Shown: positions 44,679 to 54,969, counted from the first letter of the stretch. The stretch is DNA of 64,000 nt from Solobacterium sp. (GCA_017430925.1 JAFRMA010000011.1:48436-112435), one strand, 5' to 3'. The notes: generated by a model not told the origin, from the letters alone. Numbers and translations are program-made.

Positions 44679-45971
44679 TCAGTATTCACCGAGGGACAGC
44701 GAGCCGTTTTCACCACTTACCCAAAGAGCGAAATGACGCTCTCTTCCGTCTGTATCGGTAAAGGAGAAACCGTAACCGGGCAGATCTCCGATAAAGGTAA
44801 GCGTGACAGCTAAAGGTGTATCCGCAGGTAATTCATCGATGAGGAAGAGATCTTCGGAAGAATACTGCGGGTGGTCCCAGGGATCCATGCCGGTCAGAGT
44901 TATGGAACTGAACTTGAAGTCTTTCATGTTTTTCAGGGGATACAGAAGGATATCCGAAGAGACTCCTTCGCCGGACACATCCGCGTGCAGATAGTCTGCG
45001 ATATTGGGATCTTCCGGATCAACAAAAGAGATTTCCGCAGGAAGAGACATATCCGGCTGGTAACGTCCGTAAATCAGATAATTCAGGCGGACGATACTTG
45101 TGATCCTGCCGTCTTGGCCGGTGCGGACCTTGACCAGATATGGTCCGTCTCCGGCATAGGAGATCTTAACTGCGCTGCCCGCATACTCATAAGGGACAGC
45201 AGTAAGCGCATGTCCGCCGGCAGGATAACGATAGTAAACGACATACTCTTCGGGGCCGTAGAGCACTTCTTTTACAACTTGTGAGGTTACTTCCTGAAGA
45301 TAACAGGTATTGCCGTCCTGTGACCAGAGGAAGGCTGTAAATTCCTTTTCCGCATTCCGCATGTCCGCGTATTGTGTATCTGACGGCTGCAGCAGTTCTT
45401 CGTCATCGCGTTCAAAGATCCAGAACATGTCTGACGTTGCGGCATTGTAGTTCAGTCCTTCATCCGCGTACAGGGAACCGCCGTTGCCGATCTCCCGCAA
45501 TGCCAGCAGATCTTTCCCTTTCACATGGGAGGTCAATACCTGGAAGGCAGTTACTTGTTCAGGCAATGCGGAACCATCCGGAAGAAAGCCGGAGCTGGTT
45601 TCTTCGGGGGTGATATACAACAAGTCCGGGATATCTGTCCATTCTTCAAACATACTGCGAACATCCATCGTTGAAGTAACATATTCATCCGCATAGACGT
45701 GGGTAAGCGTGACCGTTCCGTCCTTGAATGTCAGTTTCCGGTCCAGCAGATCTTCCGGAATCACCGGATAACAGGAATTCCAAGTACCCTCTAAATGTGT
45801 GAATAGATCCTGCTTGTTGTTGAGACCATCCGGGTATGGATCCTCATAGATCGTCTCTTCGGTCACAAACGGTTCTGCGGAAGGCGCGGAAGAAGGCTCC
45901 GGCCTGGTTGTGGTACAGGCAGAGATCATACTCAGTGATAACAGGATAAATAATATCTTATAGCATTTCAT
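44679..45971 (-). CDS. Putative lipoprotein, unknown function
   Basis: The 430-residue product begins MKCYKILFILLSLSMISACT, a clear lipoprotein signal with ISAC lipobox, then a Pro/Ser/Glu linker. The mature part is acidic and contains repeated beta-type strands (for example GPYLVKVRTGQDGRITSIV) and a FYLWVSG-like end (the protein has HFALWVSGENGSLSLG). I recognise no catalytic motif. A long in-frame region upstream of this Met has no SD and is not counted. It is divergent from the Sel1 gene across about 220 bases. Confidence 0.65.
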   Translation of the reverse strand: MKCYKILFILLSLSMISACTTTRPEPSSAPSAEPFVTEETIYEDPYPDGLNNKQDLFTHLEGTWNSCYPVIPEDLLDRKLTFKDGTVTLTHVYADEYVTSTMDVRSMFEEWTDIPDLLYITPEETSSGFLPDGSALPEQVTAFQVLTSHVKGKDLLALREIGNGGSLYADEGLNYNAATSDMFWIFERDDEELLQPSDTQYADMRNAEKEFTAFLWSQDGNTCYLQEVTSQVVKEVLYGPEEYVVYYRYPAGGHALTAVPYEYAGSAVKISYAGDGPYLVKVRTGQDGRITSIVRLNYLIYGRYQPDMSLPAEISFVDPEDPNIADYLHADVSGEGVSSDILLYPLKNMKDFKFSSITLTGMDPWDHPQYSSEDLFLIDELPADTPLAVTLTFIGDLPGYGFSFTDTDGRERHFALWVSGENGSLSLGEY

Positions 45972-46190
45972 AATCCATCCCTCAACATATAAATAACAGG
46001 GTACATATACGTATAACTGTATAGTACTCTTGGACACAGGTAATGAATAAATCTGTATATTCCTATTGTAGGGTAAAAATCCTGTGGAGAAAAGAGAACA
46101 TGAAAACATCCCGGTAATACACGGATTTTTCCGAACAGGTATCCAGACGTGTGGTCTAATACGTTTGCGAACGAAACAAGGAGGATAAAC

Positions 46191-49100
46191 ATGACACAAA
46201 CCACGAAAAACCCGGGAGAACAAATGACTGAGGAGAATCAGGATAAGAGTACGTATGATACAATTAAATTTATCGACGAGGAGTTGCGTATGGAAAAGAT
46301 AATCAACCTGGATGAACTGGAAGAAGAAGCTCTGGATGGATCTGAGAGCGCAATTAAAACCCTGTATGAGTATTACATGAGTGATGAACACCGTGATCCG
46401 GATAAGGCAGCGTACTGGCTTTCCTTTTCCCGGGAAACACAGATGTTTACTGCACCGCAGACACCGGCAGAACCGGAAGTATCCCCGGCAAAGAACTCCC
46501 AGGAAGAACAGTGGCTTCAGGATTACGAAAACGATGTGACGGATAAACTGATGTTACGGGATCTGCGTGAGCAGGTACAGGCAGGGAATCCTTTCGCAGC
46601 TATCGTCATGGGTGAAGTCTACACCGATGATACAGAGAGCGGGAAACAGGAAAAACTGCGCCTGTTTGAGACTGCCCGAAGTCTTCTGGAAAAGAATGCT
46701 CACATCCCGGGATATGCGGAATATCTGTACCGTCTTCTGTGCGCGAAAGGAGCGATACACAGAGGACTTTCAAAGAATCCGATGGATGAACAGGCGAAGA
46801 TGGCATTTATGTGTTTCGTGAATGCGGCCGAACTGGCAGACGCTGACGATGACATGGGCAGTTACCAGCAGCTTGCGGAGTGCTACGAGAACGGCTTTGG
46901 CACACCGGCGGATACGCAGAAGGCAAAACAAGTTCTTGACCGCTGGAAAGAAATGAGTGGTGTCCTTGGCTTAATGACACTCGCAATCGAAAGACAGGAA
47001 GAAAACAATCGTCTGGAGGCGATCGATTACCTGCAGAGATGTCTGAACAAAGAAGACGAAGAGAATCCGGATCTCAAGGAACTTGCCCGGTATAAGCTTG
47101 GACTGATGGGTCTGCCGGATGAGACCGGAAGGATCCCGGAGATAAATACTGTGAAGTATTCCCTGGCAGAACAGTGGGCACCCGGCTTGGAAGAATTTTT
47201 CGTTCCCGAAGAGGAACAGGCATTTGTCCGTTCTTTAAGTACAGAAGAGAGTATTTCAAAACTGTTATCCATGAAAAACGCGGATATCCTGATGTATCTT
47301 GCGGATAAGCTGGATGAGGGCAGAGTATTCAAGTTTGTGGATTATCAAGGTCTGCTTGAAGGCATATGCGCGGAAATTACAGACGATCAGGGAAATTTCA
47401 ATTACAGGTTCCTGGATCTGCACTGGGAAGCCGGAGATCTGGTCAATCACCTGGACAGAGAGAATTCGGAATCTGTGGATATCGCCGGCACGGCTATCTA
47501 CGATACCCTGTTCCGATTGTTCAAACGTGCAGATGAATTAGGCAATGCGCAGGGCACATGCGGCGTCGGCTGGATGTATGCGTCAAACTATATTCACACA
47601 GATGATCCCACGCTGGCAGGAGAGTATTTCCTCAAGGCAGCCAAAATGGGCAATCCGGCAGCGTTAGTTGAACTGGGAGTATCTTGTGTAGATTTCGACA
47701 TGTTCGATGAAGCGGTGGAATATATGGAAAAAGCCGTGGAGTGCAGTACGGATGATCTGAACAGGAGTGTTGCGTTATACAATACGGCATTTTTATACAG
47801 GGCAACCAATTACTCCGGATTGAATGTAAATCATGCGATTGAATTATACGAAGAAGCGATCTCTCTCGGGAATATGCTTGCGGCATACCAGCTGGGCAAG
47901 ATGATCGCCCGCAGTGACGGCAGTCATTTCCCCAGGGATTTAGACAAAGCCAGAGAATATCTGGAACAGGCAGATCAAGCTAAAGTCGCAGGCGCGGCCA
48001 GGGAACTGGGCAACCTGTATTTCCTGGGTTATGGTCAGACCCCGGATTATGCCAAAGCAGAAGAGTATTACCTGCGTACCCTGGATGAAGAGCCGGAAAA
48101 CACGGAAATCATGGTACGTCTTGGTGATATCCGTGACCGGATGAATGACTATGCCAATGCATTTGAATACTTCCGCAAAGCCGCGGAACTGGGTGATCCG
48201 GCAGGAATGTACATGTTGGGTACGTATTACCGGTACGGCAAGGGAGTAGCGCAGAACTACCGCATGGCTGTGGAATACCTCGGACAGGCATCCGATATGA
48301 ATTATACAGACGCGACCAACGATCTGGCACTGATGTATGAAAACGGGGAAGGTCTGCCGAAGGATGAGATGACTGCGTATATCCTCTTTCAGGATGCAGC
48401 CTCAAAGAACAATATGTACGCGTACTGGAATCTGGCAAGGTTCAGCAGGAACGGGATCCACGTAGATAAGGACCCCCGGGAAGCCATTGAGTATTACGAA
48501 AAAGCCATGGAACTCGGACATGCGAATGCCGGTAACGAGATCGGGAATATGTATATGAACGGAGAAGGTATCCCGGCAGATCCGGAGAAAGCCTTGCAGT
48601 GGTATATCCGCGCGTCCAAACAGGGCAGTATCCCTGCCTGCAGGAATCTGGCAGATATCTTCCGCTACGGGAAATATGTGCCGGTGGATATCCGCCAGGC
48701 AATCTACTATTTACAGAAAGCTGCTGAACTGGGAGATGGTGATGCGGCGAACGAGATTGGTTTTATCTATGACCGCGGAGAGAATATCCCGGCAAACTAT
48801 TCTAAGGCAATAGAATGGTTCTACAAAGCCGCAAATCTGGGTGAACCCATGGCCATGCGAAATATGGGCAGATATTTTGAAATTGGACGGGGTACGCTAC
48901 AAAATTATGTCCACGCGAAACAGTGGTATGAAAAAGCGGTACAGGCAGGATATATGGAAGCTGCGTACTTCCTGGCCGGCATGTACATGGAGGGAAGAGG
49001 AGTACCGGTGAATCTCTCGGAAGGGCTTCGTTTACTGAAGCTTGCGGCAGGAAGCGGTGTACCGGATGCGATGAATGATTACGGGGTATGTTTTATCACC

Positions 49101-49361
49101 GGTAAAGGTGTACCGGTAAATGTCCAGAATGCGGTCTACTGGTATACCAAGGCGGCAGATGCCGGGTGCGCGATGGCAATGAAGAATCTCGGGGCAACCT
49201 ATTTCCGTGACAGTCGTGTACAGCAGGACCTGAATGCGGCACTGCACTATTATGAACTGGCAACACAGAACGGACTGGATTGTTCGGCAGACATTGAGCA
49301 GGTACGCGCGCAGATCAATCAACAGCCAAAAAAGAAGGATTTCCTGTCCTGGCTGAAATAA
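46191..49361 (+). CDS. Large Sel1-like (TPR-type) repeat protein
   Basis: The 1056-residue cytoplasmic protein has an acidic, non-repeat N-terminal part (about residues 1-430) and then a long run of Sel1 repeats of about 36 residues, for example AAELGDPAGMYMLGTYYRYG, AMELGHANAGNEIGNMYMNG and AANLGEPMAMRNMGRYFEIG. The last part ends KKKDFLSWLK. Sel1 repeats form solenoids that bind partners. It is first in a four-gene operon with a HEPN-PIN-kinase protein, a VWA protein and a PP2C phosphatase, 28 bases before the second gene, so a scaffold or target-recognition role is likely. AAGGAGGA precedes the ATG. Confidence 0.85.
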   Translation: MTQTTKNPGEQMTEENQDKSTYDTIKFIDEELRMEKIINLDELEEEALDGSESAIKTLYEYYMSDEHRDPDKAAYWLSFSRETQMFTAPQTPAEPEVSPAKNSQEEQWLQDYENDVTDKLMLRDLREQVQAGNPFAAIVMGEVYTDDTESGKQEKLRLFETARSLLEKNAHIPGYAEYLYRLLCAKGAIHRGLSKNPMDEQAKMAFMCFVNAAELADADDDMGSYQQLAECYENGFGTPADTQKAKQVLDRWKEMSGVLGLMTLAIERQEENNRLEAIDYLQRCLNKEDEENPDLKELARYKLGLMGLPDETGRIPEINTVKYSLAEQWAPGLEEFFVPEEEQAFVRSLSTEESISKLLSMKNADILMYLADKLDEGRVFKFVDYQGLLEGICAEITDDQGNFNYRFLDLHWEAGDLVNHLDRENSESVDIAGTAIYDTLFRLFKRADELGNAQGTCGVGWMYASNYIHTDDPTLAGEYFLKAAKMGNPAALVELGVSCVDFDMFDEAVEYMEKAVECSTDDLNRSVALYNTAFLYRATNYSGLNVNHAIELYEEAISLGNMLAAYQLGKMIARSDGSHFPRDLDKAREYLEQADQAKVAGAARELGNLYFLGYGQTPDYAKAEEYYLRTLDEEPENTEIMVRLGDIRDRMNDYANAFEYFRKAAELGDPAGMYMLGTYYRYGKGVAQNYRMAVEYLGQASDMNYTDATNDLALMYENGEGLPKDEMTAYILFQDAASKNNMYAYWNLARFSRNGIHVDKDPREAIEYYEKAMELGHANAGNEIGNMYMNGEGIPADPEKALQWYIRASKQGSIPACRNLADIFRYGKYVPVDIRQAIYYLQKAAELGDGDAANEIGFIYDRGENIPANYSKAIEWFYKAANLGEPMAMRNMGRYFEIGRGTLQNYVHAKQWYEKAVQAGYMEAAYFLAGMYMEGRGVPVNLSEGLRLLKLAAGSGVPDAMNDYGVCFITGKGVPVNVQNAVYWYTKAADAGCAMAMKNLGATYFRDSRVQQDLNAALHYYELATQNGLDCSADIEQVRAQINQQPKKKDFLSWLK

Positions 49362-49389
49362 TACAGGTAAACGCAAAGGAGGTGAGAAG

Positions 49390-52300
49390 ATGACCTATAA
49401 CGGAAGTCAGAAAGAAAAAGAATATTACGAAGACAAACTGAGAAAACGTATGCTTCAGCTTCGGGATATTGTTTTCAATGTTGTCGTTATCGAGTTCAAA
49501 GATCAGTTGGATCCGCTGATCCGTGAAATGATCAAGGTTACTTCTTTCCCTCCCATGCTCGCAAGAGATTTTCTTGTGGATAAGATCACACCGGAATTCC
49601 GGGAAGCTCTGAAATCCGTAGGAGAATTGAATATCAATGACAATACAACAAAGAGGACCATCAAGAAACGTCTGCGGAATATCCATTCCAATCCGAAACT
49701 GATGTGGCTGCTGGATCAGTGTCTTCAGGAAGAAGAAGATCCTCAGGAATTCCTCGTCCGTGCGTTCAGGCACGCGGATATCTCGGCATCCATGAACTTT
49801 ATCGAACAGATCGAAGAACCGTACCGCAGTCCTTTCTTTACGTCATGTCAGATCACAAAACCAGGTACAGCCAAAAATCTGGCTATTAAGATCCGGGATA
49901 CGCGTAATGATTTTGTCGGGCATCTTACTCCTGACGCATGGGAAAAGCTGACCAGAGATGTATTTCTGGAAGGAATCGAAGACATACGCAAGCTTGCGGA
50001 AATGATCAAACATCCGGCAGTAACCGGAGAGATCGGTAAACTATACGCAGAGATCGATACAGCGGTGGCCACAGTGATGCGGGAACCTTTATCTTTTGAA
50101 CAGTTAAAAGAAGATATCCCCGGATTCAGTGCAGAGAAGCTGGAAGGTATGCGGGAATCCTGGTATACCGATTTTGATGAAGGTATGATTTATCTGACCG
50201 ACAAAGAGACAATTCTTCAGCAGTTCAAGAAGACAGACGCAAATAACGAGATCTCCAGACAACTGGAACAGATCTATGCGCGCTTGGACAAGGTCAGCGA
50301 AGAAGTCAGGGATCTGCGTTTTGAAGGACATGTACGGAATACGGGAGAGAACAGAGAACAGAATTCGTTAAAGTCTGCGGAAGTACTGCCGAGGCTGGAT
50401 CACCTGACGACATACAAGAGCGGTCATCTGACCCGGGAGATGGAACAGGAGATCTTTACCAATGCGGTCATCTTTGCGGATAAATCCGTATGGACTTCAC
50501 AGCCTTTACTGAAGTATATCCCGTATACACTGATTCCCGCGCTGAAGAAGAACGGCGCAAAGTTATTCGTGGACTGGGCGACCAGGACAGAGTTGTACCA
50601 GATGGAAACGAACCCTGCGGATCCTGCCGGAAAAACAGCGATGCAGGCTAGAAATCTGATGTCTCTGTTACATCATAATTCCAGTGTGGTATATGGACCT
50701 GTACAGAAGAATTTTGTGAATGCGCAGGAGAATCTGATCTACCTGGCAAAGAGGAATCCGGGAAAACGTTTTGTGATCCTGACCCAGGACAGGGAGTTTA
50801 CTTCACGTCTAGCGGAAGAAGGGCTGTCCAACGTACTGCCTCTGATGATCGTCGCGGATGAATTCGGTGTACGCAGGGATGCCAGAGATATGGTGTATCC
50901 ATTTGCGGTATACCGCTGTGAAGATGAACAGGAAGAAATCATTACCGAGCCGGAAGCTCTCGTTGGTCTTCAGGAAGAGGTCGAGAATATCGCTGAGACA
51001 GTAAAAAAAACTATAACTATTGATCCGCAGACGATCAAACCGGAAACCGGGGAGTTGTTGACAGGAAAAAATCACCCGGAACTTCATGACCGTGTATACA
51101 CGGATAAGAAACAGCCGGTGATCCTGAAGGAGAAGATTGCGGAGGGTGGTGAAGGCACCATCTACCGTACAGATCTGCCCGGTACTGCCGCGAAGATCTA
51201 CCACGAGAAGTCCCTGACGGAGAACCGCAGAGATAAACTGACACTGATGATGGAGTTAGAACCGCAGATCGAAGAGCTATGCTGGCCGGATACACTCTTG
51301 TATACAAAAGATCAGGAGTTCACCGGGTATCTCATGCCTGTACTGGAAGAAGGGTATGAGGATCTTACACATTCCGTACTGCAGTTGTCCAAAGAGGCAG
51401 TACAGAAGGAGATCCTTCCGCAGTGGGACCGTCTGGCGCTGGTAAAGCTGTGTATCAAGATCACGGATATCTTCATGCGCATGCACGAAAAAGGGATCCT
51501 GATGGGTGATGTGAATCCCAACAACATCATGATCAATATCCATTCCGCCCAGGATCCGGAAGTGCGTATTGTGGACTGCGACAGTATGCAGGCTGGTGGT
51601 TATCCCTGTCCTGTCGGTGTGAAGATTTTTACGAATCCGCAGATCTATGAACGCCTGGGCAACGATAATCCGCATTTCGGGGAATTCCTGCGGACGGAAG
51701 AAGACGAGTTGTACTCCGTGGCTGCCCTGTTATTCAAGATTCTGATGCTTAACGGTTCACCATTTGAGGGTAAGGGAATGACTTCGATCGACGAAGCGAT
51801 GCGTACGTATAACTTCTCCTACAGATCAGAGAATACCTCCGGAGCGCAGACTCCGGACGGTCCCGGGAGAATGATCTGGAACAATACCCTGAAAGCAGTT
51901 AAGGACGACTTTGTGAAGGTATTTACCGGGAAGGGTTTTGTGTCACTGCAGGAGTGGAATTCAGATCTGGATTCCTACAGGAAAAATATACTGAACGGGA
52001 ATTATACTTCCGAACTGATACCCAACAAGTACTGGGATAATCAGGCGCATGAGTATAATACAGACTTTACCTGTGAGTGGTGCGGCAGTGAAACCAATAT
52101 GCCGAAAGAGAGATATGAGAAATATCATAAGATAAATATGCCGATGTTATGTCCGCGATGTAACGGGATGTTCCGGAGCCTGGAATACCGGCCGGTCTCT
52201 GAGGTGATGGATCAGGAGATTCCCCGGACACATACCTGCCGGATCTGTAAGAAAACCTATACCGTGGATAACTACCAAGAAGCGTATCTGGTCAACCGGG

Positions 52301-52572
52301 GAACGAAGAATCACGAAGAAGTATGCCCTGAGTGTAAAGAGAAAACACATACCAGAACTTGTTCATACTGCGGAAAGATTCTCTCTTATAACTACAAAGA
52401 TTACCTGAAAGTGATGAATAAGGAAAGGGTACAGTGTGAGGATTGTCTGAAGCCGGTAGAGATGGAGTGTCATAAGTGTCATAAGACCTTTACCGACAGA
52501 TTCAGCTACTATGACCGCAGAAGAAAAGCAGGAAAGTATTTCTATTGTAAAGAATGCAGAAAGATGGGATAA
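49390..52572 (+). CDS. HEPN-PIN-protein kinase-zinc ribbon multidomain protein (TerY-triad type kinase)
   Basis: The 1060-residue protein has four parts. Residues about 10-230 look like a Swt1-type HEPN domain with the RNDFVGH motif (Arg172, His178), the RNase signature. Residues about 350-505 are a PIN-like domain (IFADKSVW with Asp364; LFVDWATRTEL with Asp395 and Glu401; ILTQDREF with Asp467). Residues about 578-860 are a protein kinase: AEGGEGTIYRT loop, Lys602, GDVNPNNIMI with Asp707 and Asn712, and VDCDSM with Asp729. The C-terminus has eight CxxC knuckles (895-1056), enough for four zinc ribbons. Fusion of two nuclease-type domains to a triad kinase suggests a phosphorylation-controlled RNA-cleaving effector. 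Confidence 0.8.
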   Translation: MTYNGSQKEKEYYEDKLRKRMLQLRDIVFNVVVIEFKDQLDPLIREMIKVTSFPPMLARDFLVDKITPEFREALKSVGELNINDNTTKRTIKKRLRNIHSNPKLMWLLDQCLQEEEDPQEFLVRAFRHADISASMNFIEQIEEPYRSPFFTSCQITKPGTAKNLAIKIRDTRNDFVGHLTPDAWEKLTRDVFLEGIEDIRKLAEMIKHPAVTGEIGKLYAEIDTAVATVMREPLSFEQLKEDIPGFSAEKLEGMRESWYTDFDEGMIYLTDKETILQQFKKTDANNEISRQLEQIYARLDKVSEEVRDLRFEGHVRNTGENREQNSLKSAEVLPRLDHLTTYKSGHLTREMEQEIFTNAVIFADKSVWTSQPLLKYIPYTLIPALKKNGAKLFVDWATRTELYQMETNPADPAGKTAMQARNLMSLLHHNSSVVYGPVQKNFVNAQENLIYLAKRNPGKRFVILTQDREFTSRLAEEGLSNVLPLMIVADEFGVRRDARDMVYPFAVYRCEDEQEEIITEPEALVGLQEEVENIAETVKKTITIDPQTIKPETGELLTGKNHPELHDRVYTDKKQPVILKEKIAEGGEGTIYRTDLPGTAAKIYHEKSLTENRRDKLTLMMELEPQIEELCWPDTLLYTKDQEFTGYLMPVLEEGYEDLTHSVLQLSKEAVQKEILPQWDRLALVKLCIKITDIFMRMHEKGILMGDVNPNNIMINIHSAQDPEVRIVDCDSMQAGGYPCPVGVKIFTNPQIYERLGNDNPHFGEFLRTEEDELYSVAALLFKILMLNGSPFEGKGMTSIDEAMRTYNFSYRSENTSGAQTPDGPGRMIWNNTLKAVKDDFVKVFTGKGFVSLQEWNSDLDSYRKNILNGNYTSELIPNKYWDNQAHEYNTDFTCEWCGSETNMPKERYEKYHKINMPMLCPRCNGMFRSLEYRPVSEVMDQEIPRTHTCRICKKTYTVDNYQEAYLVNRGTKNHEEVCPECKEKTHTRTCSYCGKILSYNYKDYLKVMNKERVQCEDCLKPVEMECHKCHKTFTDRFSYYDRRRKAGKYFYCKECRKMG

Positions 52573-52575
52573 ACG

Positions 52576-53238
52576 ATGACACAGTTAATGAATATATTGG
52601 AAAGTGATATTGTTTCAACGAATGCGCCGCAGCTGATGGTTTGTATCCTGATCGATGCTTCGTATTCCATGATGGATAACCGTAAGATTGATATGGTCAA
52701 TAACGGTATACGTGCTTTTCTGCGTTCGGGAAGAGAAGATATCTATGCCAGAGATAGTCTGGATGTATGCTTTATTACCTTTGGCGGTAACGGCGCGAAA
52801 GTGATCCAGGACTTTGCGAATGTACAGAAAGTGAAGTTTACGGATATCGTGCCGTTTGGCGGTACACCGTTAAAGACAGCTGTGGAATTTGCGGTGAAGA
52901 AGATCAGTGACCGCAGAGAATTCTGGAGAGAGATCGGAATCAGTGTCTTCCATCCATGGCTGATCATCATCAGTGACGGGAAATCCGATGAGGATATTAC
53001 GGAACCGGCAAGGGTTGTCCAGCAGATGTACCGGGATCACAAGCTCAAAGGGAAGTGTATCGGTGTAGGTGACGGCAGTGAGACAGAAGATCTGAAGAGA
53101 TTGGCACCCAACGGTGTGGTGGAGACCATGAATGCGATGGAGATCACCAATTTCTTTACCATGTTGTCCAGGTCTGCCGCAGCCATGAGTATGTCAGCAC
53201 CGGATGCGGAGGATGACTCCTATGGAATCAAGATATAA
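52576..53238 (+). CDS. VWA domain protein (TerY-like)
   Basis: The 220-residue cytoplasmic protein is a single von Willebrand factor A domain. The MIDAS motif is LIDASYSMM (DxSxS), with a metal-binding Thr in FGGTPLKTA and Asp in IISDGKSDED. This matches TerY-type VWA proteins, which in the tellurite/stress triads act with a kinase and a PP2C phosphatase. It starts 3 bases after the kinase gene and overlaps the phosphatase gene, so the order is kinase-VWA-PP2C. The C-terminus is Ser/Ala/Met-rich. Confidence 0.88.
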   Translation: MTQLMNILESDIVSTNAPQLMVCILIDASYSMMDNRKIDMVNNGIRAFLRSGREDIYARDSLDVCFITFGGNGAKVIQDFANVQKVKFTDIVPFGGTPLKTAVEFAVKKISDRREFWREIGISVFHPWLIIISDGKSDEDITEPARVVQQMYRDHKLKGKCIGVGDGSETEDLKRLAPNGVVETMNAMEITNFFTMLSRSAAAMSMSAPDAEDDSYGIKI

Positions 53239-53947
53239 GATTGCCCGGGCATATGCGGCAGGAGAGAGTCATGAACTGATGGGGATTCCCTGCCAGGACA
53301 GGATCTGCGTTCAAAGAAAGAATGGTGCGGAATGCGCGGTATTGGCGGACGGCGCCGGGTCAGTGGAGAATTCGCAGTATGCCAGTGCCGCAGTTACACA
53401 GGTGTTGGCAGAAGATTTCTGTACTTGTGCAGACTACTGGCTGGCGATGAACGATGCGCAGCTGAAAGCGTATATACAGGAGCTCTCTGCCGGGGCAATG
53501 CGTGTGTATCCGGGGATGGCGGCAGACTGCACGCTGTTGTTTTTCGGGTCATACAAAGATCAGATTCTGATTCTTCATATCGGGGACGGGATCATCCTCG
53601 GGGTTGGTGAAGAGGCGGAAGTCATCAGTCTTCCCGAACATGGCGCGGAACCCAACCAGACATATTTCTTATCCGGACCGGAAACGGAGAAACACCTGCG
53701 TATTTACCGGGAAATACCGGAAGGGGCGGATACCCTGGTAATGACCAGCGACGGCTTGGAACGGGTGTTGTATGATCCGGTGATGCATATTCCCGCAAAT
53801 GCCGTAAAGATCATGCGCCAGTGGATCACGGAGAACACGGAAGAAATCGTGTCGCAGAAACTGGAAGAAACGATCCGGGAATTATTCCGGAAATATACGA
53901 CGGATGATCTGAGTATCGCTGTCATTTATAAAAGATATACAGAGTAA
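53222..53947 (+). CDS. PP2C family protein phosphatase
   Basis: The 241-residue protein has the PP2C metal-binding motifs VLADGAGSVENS, ILHIGDGIILG, MTSDGLERVL and TTDDLSIAVIY. It should remove phosphates added by the kinase two genes upstream, completing a kinase-VWA-PP2C triad. The start at 53222 follows GGAGG by 9 bases and overlaps the VWA gene by 17 bases. A strong terminator follows 6 bases after the stop. Confidence 0.88.
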   Translation: MESRYKIARAYAAGESHELMGIPCQDRICVQRKNGAECAVLADGAGSVENSQYASAAVTQVLAEDFCTCADYWLAMNDAQLKAYIQELSAGAMRVYPGMAADCTLLFFGSYKDQILILHIGDGIILGVGEEAEVISLPEHGAEPNQTYFLSGPETEKHLRIYREIPEGADTLVMTSDGLERVLYDPVMHIPANAVKIMRQWITENTEEIVSQKLEETIRELFRKYTTDDLSIAVIYKRYTE

Positions 53948-53953
53948 ACATAA

Positions 53954-53977
53954 AAACTCCCGGGAAACCGGGAGTTT
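53954..53977 (+). terminator. Terminator of the Sel1-kinase-VWA-PP2C operon
   Basis: AAACTCCCGG, GAAA and CCGGGAGTTT form a perfect 10-bp stem with a GAAA tetraloop. On the plus strand only a short T-run follows; on the minus strand it can also end fba. Confidence 0.85.
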
Positions 53978-54003
53978 CTGTATCCGATAAGAATATAACG
54001 GAA

Positions 54004-54969
54004 TCAGATCTTGTTGTCGCAGCCGAGAACATCAACGATCTTATGCTTAACAAGCTGTTTGATGTTTTCACGGGCAGGCTTCAGATACTGTCTCGGATCG
54101 AAGTGTTCCGGATGATCATTGAAGTATTTACGGATCGTTCCGGTCATCGCAAGACGGAGGTCGGAGTCGATGTTGATCTTGCAGACAGCCATGGAGGATG
54201 CTTTTCTCAGCTGTTCTTCAGGAACACCGACAGCATCCGGCATATTTCCGCCGTTTTCGTTGATCATCTTTACATATTCCTGCGGTACGGAAGAAGATCC
54301 GTGCAGGACGATCGGGAAGCCGGGGAGACGTTTGGAAACTTCTTCCAGAATATCGAAACGCAGCGGCGGCGGAACAAGGATACCTTCCTCATTTCTTGTG
54401 CACTGTTCAGGTTTGAACTTGTATGCGCCGTGGCTTGTGCCGATGGCGATAGCCAGAGAGTCACAGCCTGTTCTTCTGACGAATTCTTCAACATCTTCCG
54501 GACGTGTGTAGGAAGAGTCTTCGGCAGCGACTTTTACATCGTCTTCAACACCGGCAAGGGTACCGAGTTCTGCTTCTACGACAACACCGCGCGCATGAGC
54601 ATACTCTACGACCTTCTTGGTGATCTCGATATTCTCTTCAAACGGTTTTGAAGAAGCGTCGATCATGACAGAGGTGAATCCGTCGTCAATACAGGATTTA
54701 CATGTTTCAAATGAATCACCATGGTCAAGATGGAGAACGATCGGAAGACCGGTTTCGATCACAGCAGCTTCAACCAGTTTTACCAGATAGGTACGGTTAG
54801 CGTAAGCACGGGCGCCTTTGGAAACCTGCAGGATAACAGGAGCGTTGCATTCTTTCGCAGCTTCTGTAATTCCCTGAATGATTTCCATGTTGTTGACATT
54901 GAAAGCACCGATTGCGTATCCGCCGTTGTAGGCTTTTTCGAACATTTCTTTTGATGTTACAAGAGGCAT
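54004..54969 (-). CDS. fba: Fructose-bisphosphate aldolase, class II
   Basis: The 321-residue zinc aldolase splits fructose 1,6-bisphosphate in glycolysis. GAFNVNNMEI, the HLDHGDS catalytic segment, IAIGTSHGAYKF and LHGSSSV with the zinc His residues are all present. AAGGAA precedes the ATG. It is monocistronic with a TATAAT box about 50 bases upstream. It lies close to fructoselysine-type genes, which feed glucose 6-phosphate into the same pathway. Confidence 0.95.
   Translation of the reverse strand: MPLVTSKEMFEKAYNGGYAIGAFNVNNMEIIQGITEAAKECNAPVILQVSKGARAYANRTYLVKLVEAAVIETGLPIVLHLDHGDSFETCKSCIDDGFTSVMIDASSKPFEENIEITKKVVEYAHARGVVVEAELGTLAGVEDDVKVAAEDSSYTRPEDVEEFVRRTGCDSLAIAIGTSHGAYKFKPEQCTRNEEGILVPPPLRFDILEEVSKRLPGFPIVLHGSSSVPQEYVKMINENGGNMPDAVGVPEEQLRKASSMAVCKINIDSDLRLAMTGTIRKYFNDHPEHFDPRQYLKPARENIKQLVKHKIVDVLGCDNKI

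Noticed and set aside
44530..46190. A second origin to the right of rpmH, suggested by gene orientation
   Set aside because: I found no cluster of DnaA boxes there; only a weak CTCCACA-like site near 46080.
46149..46190. An upstream start for the Sel1 gene at 46149
   Set aside because: AAGGAGGA lies just before the ATG at 46191, and the extra 14 codons would include it.
49390..53947. A classical tellurite-resistance (ter) operon
   Set aside because: No TerB, TerC, TerD or TerZ-like gene is present; only the kinase-VWA-PP2C triad is shared.
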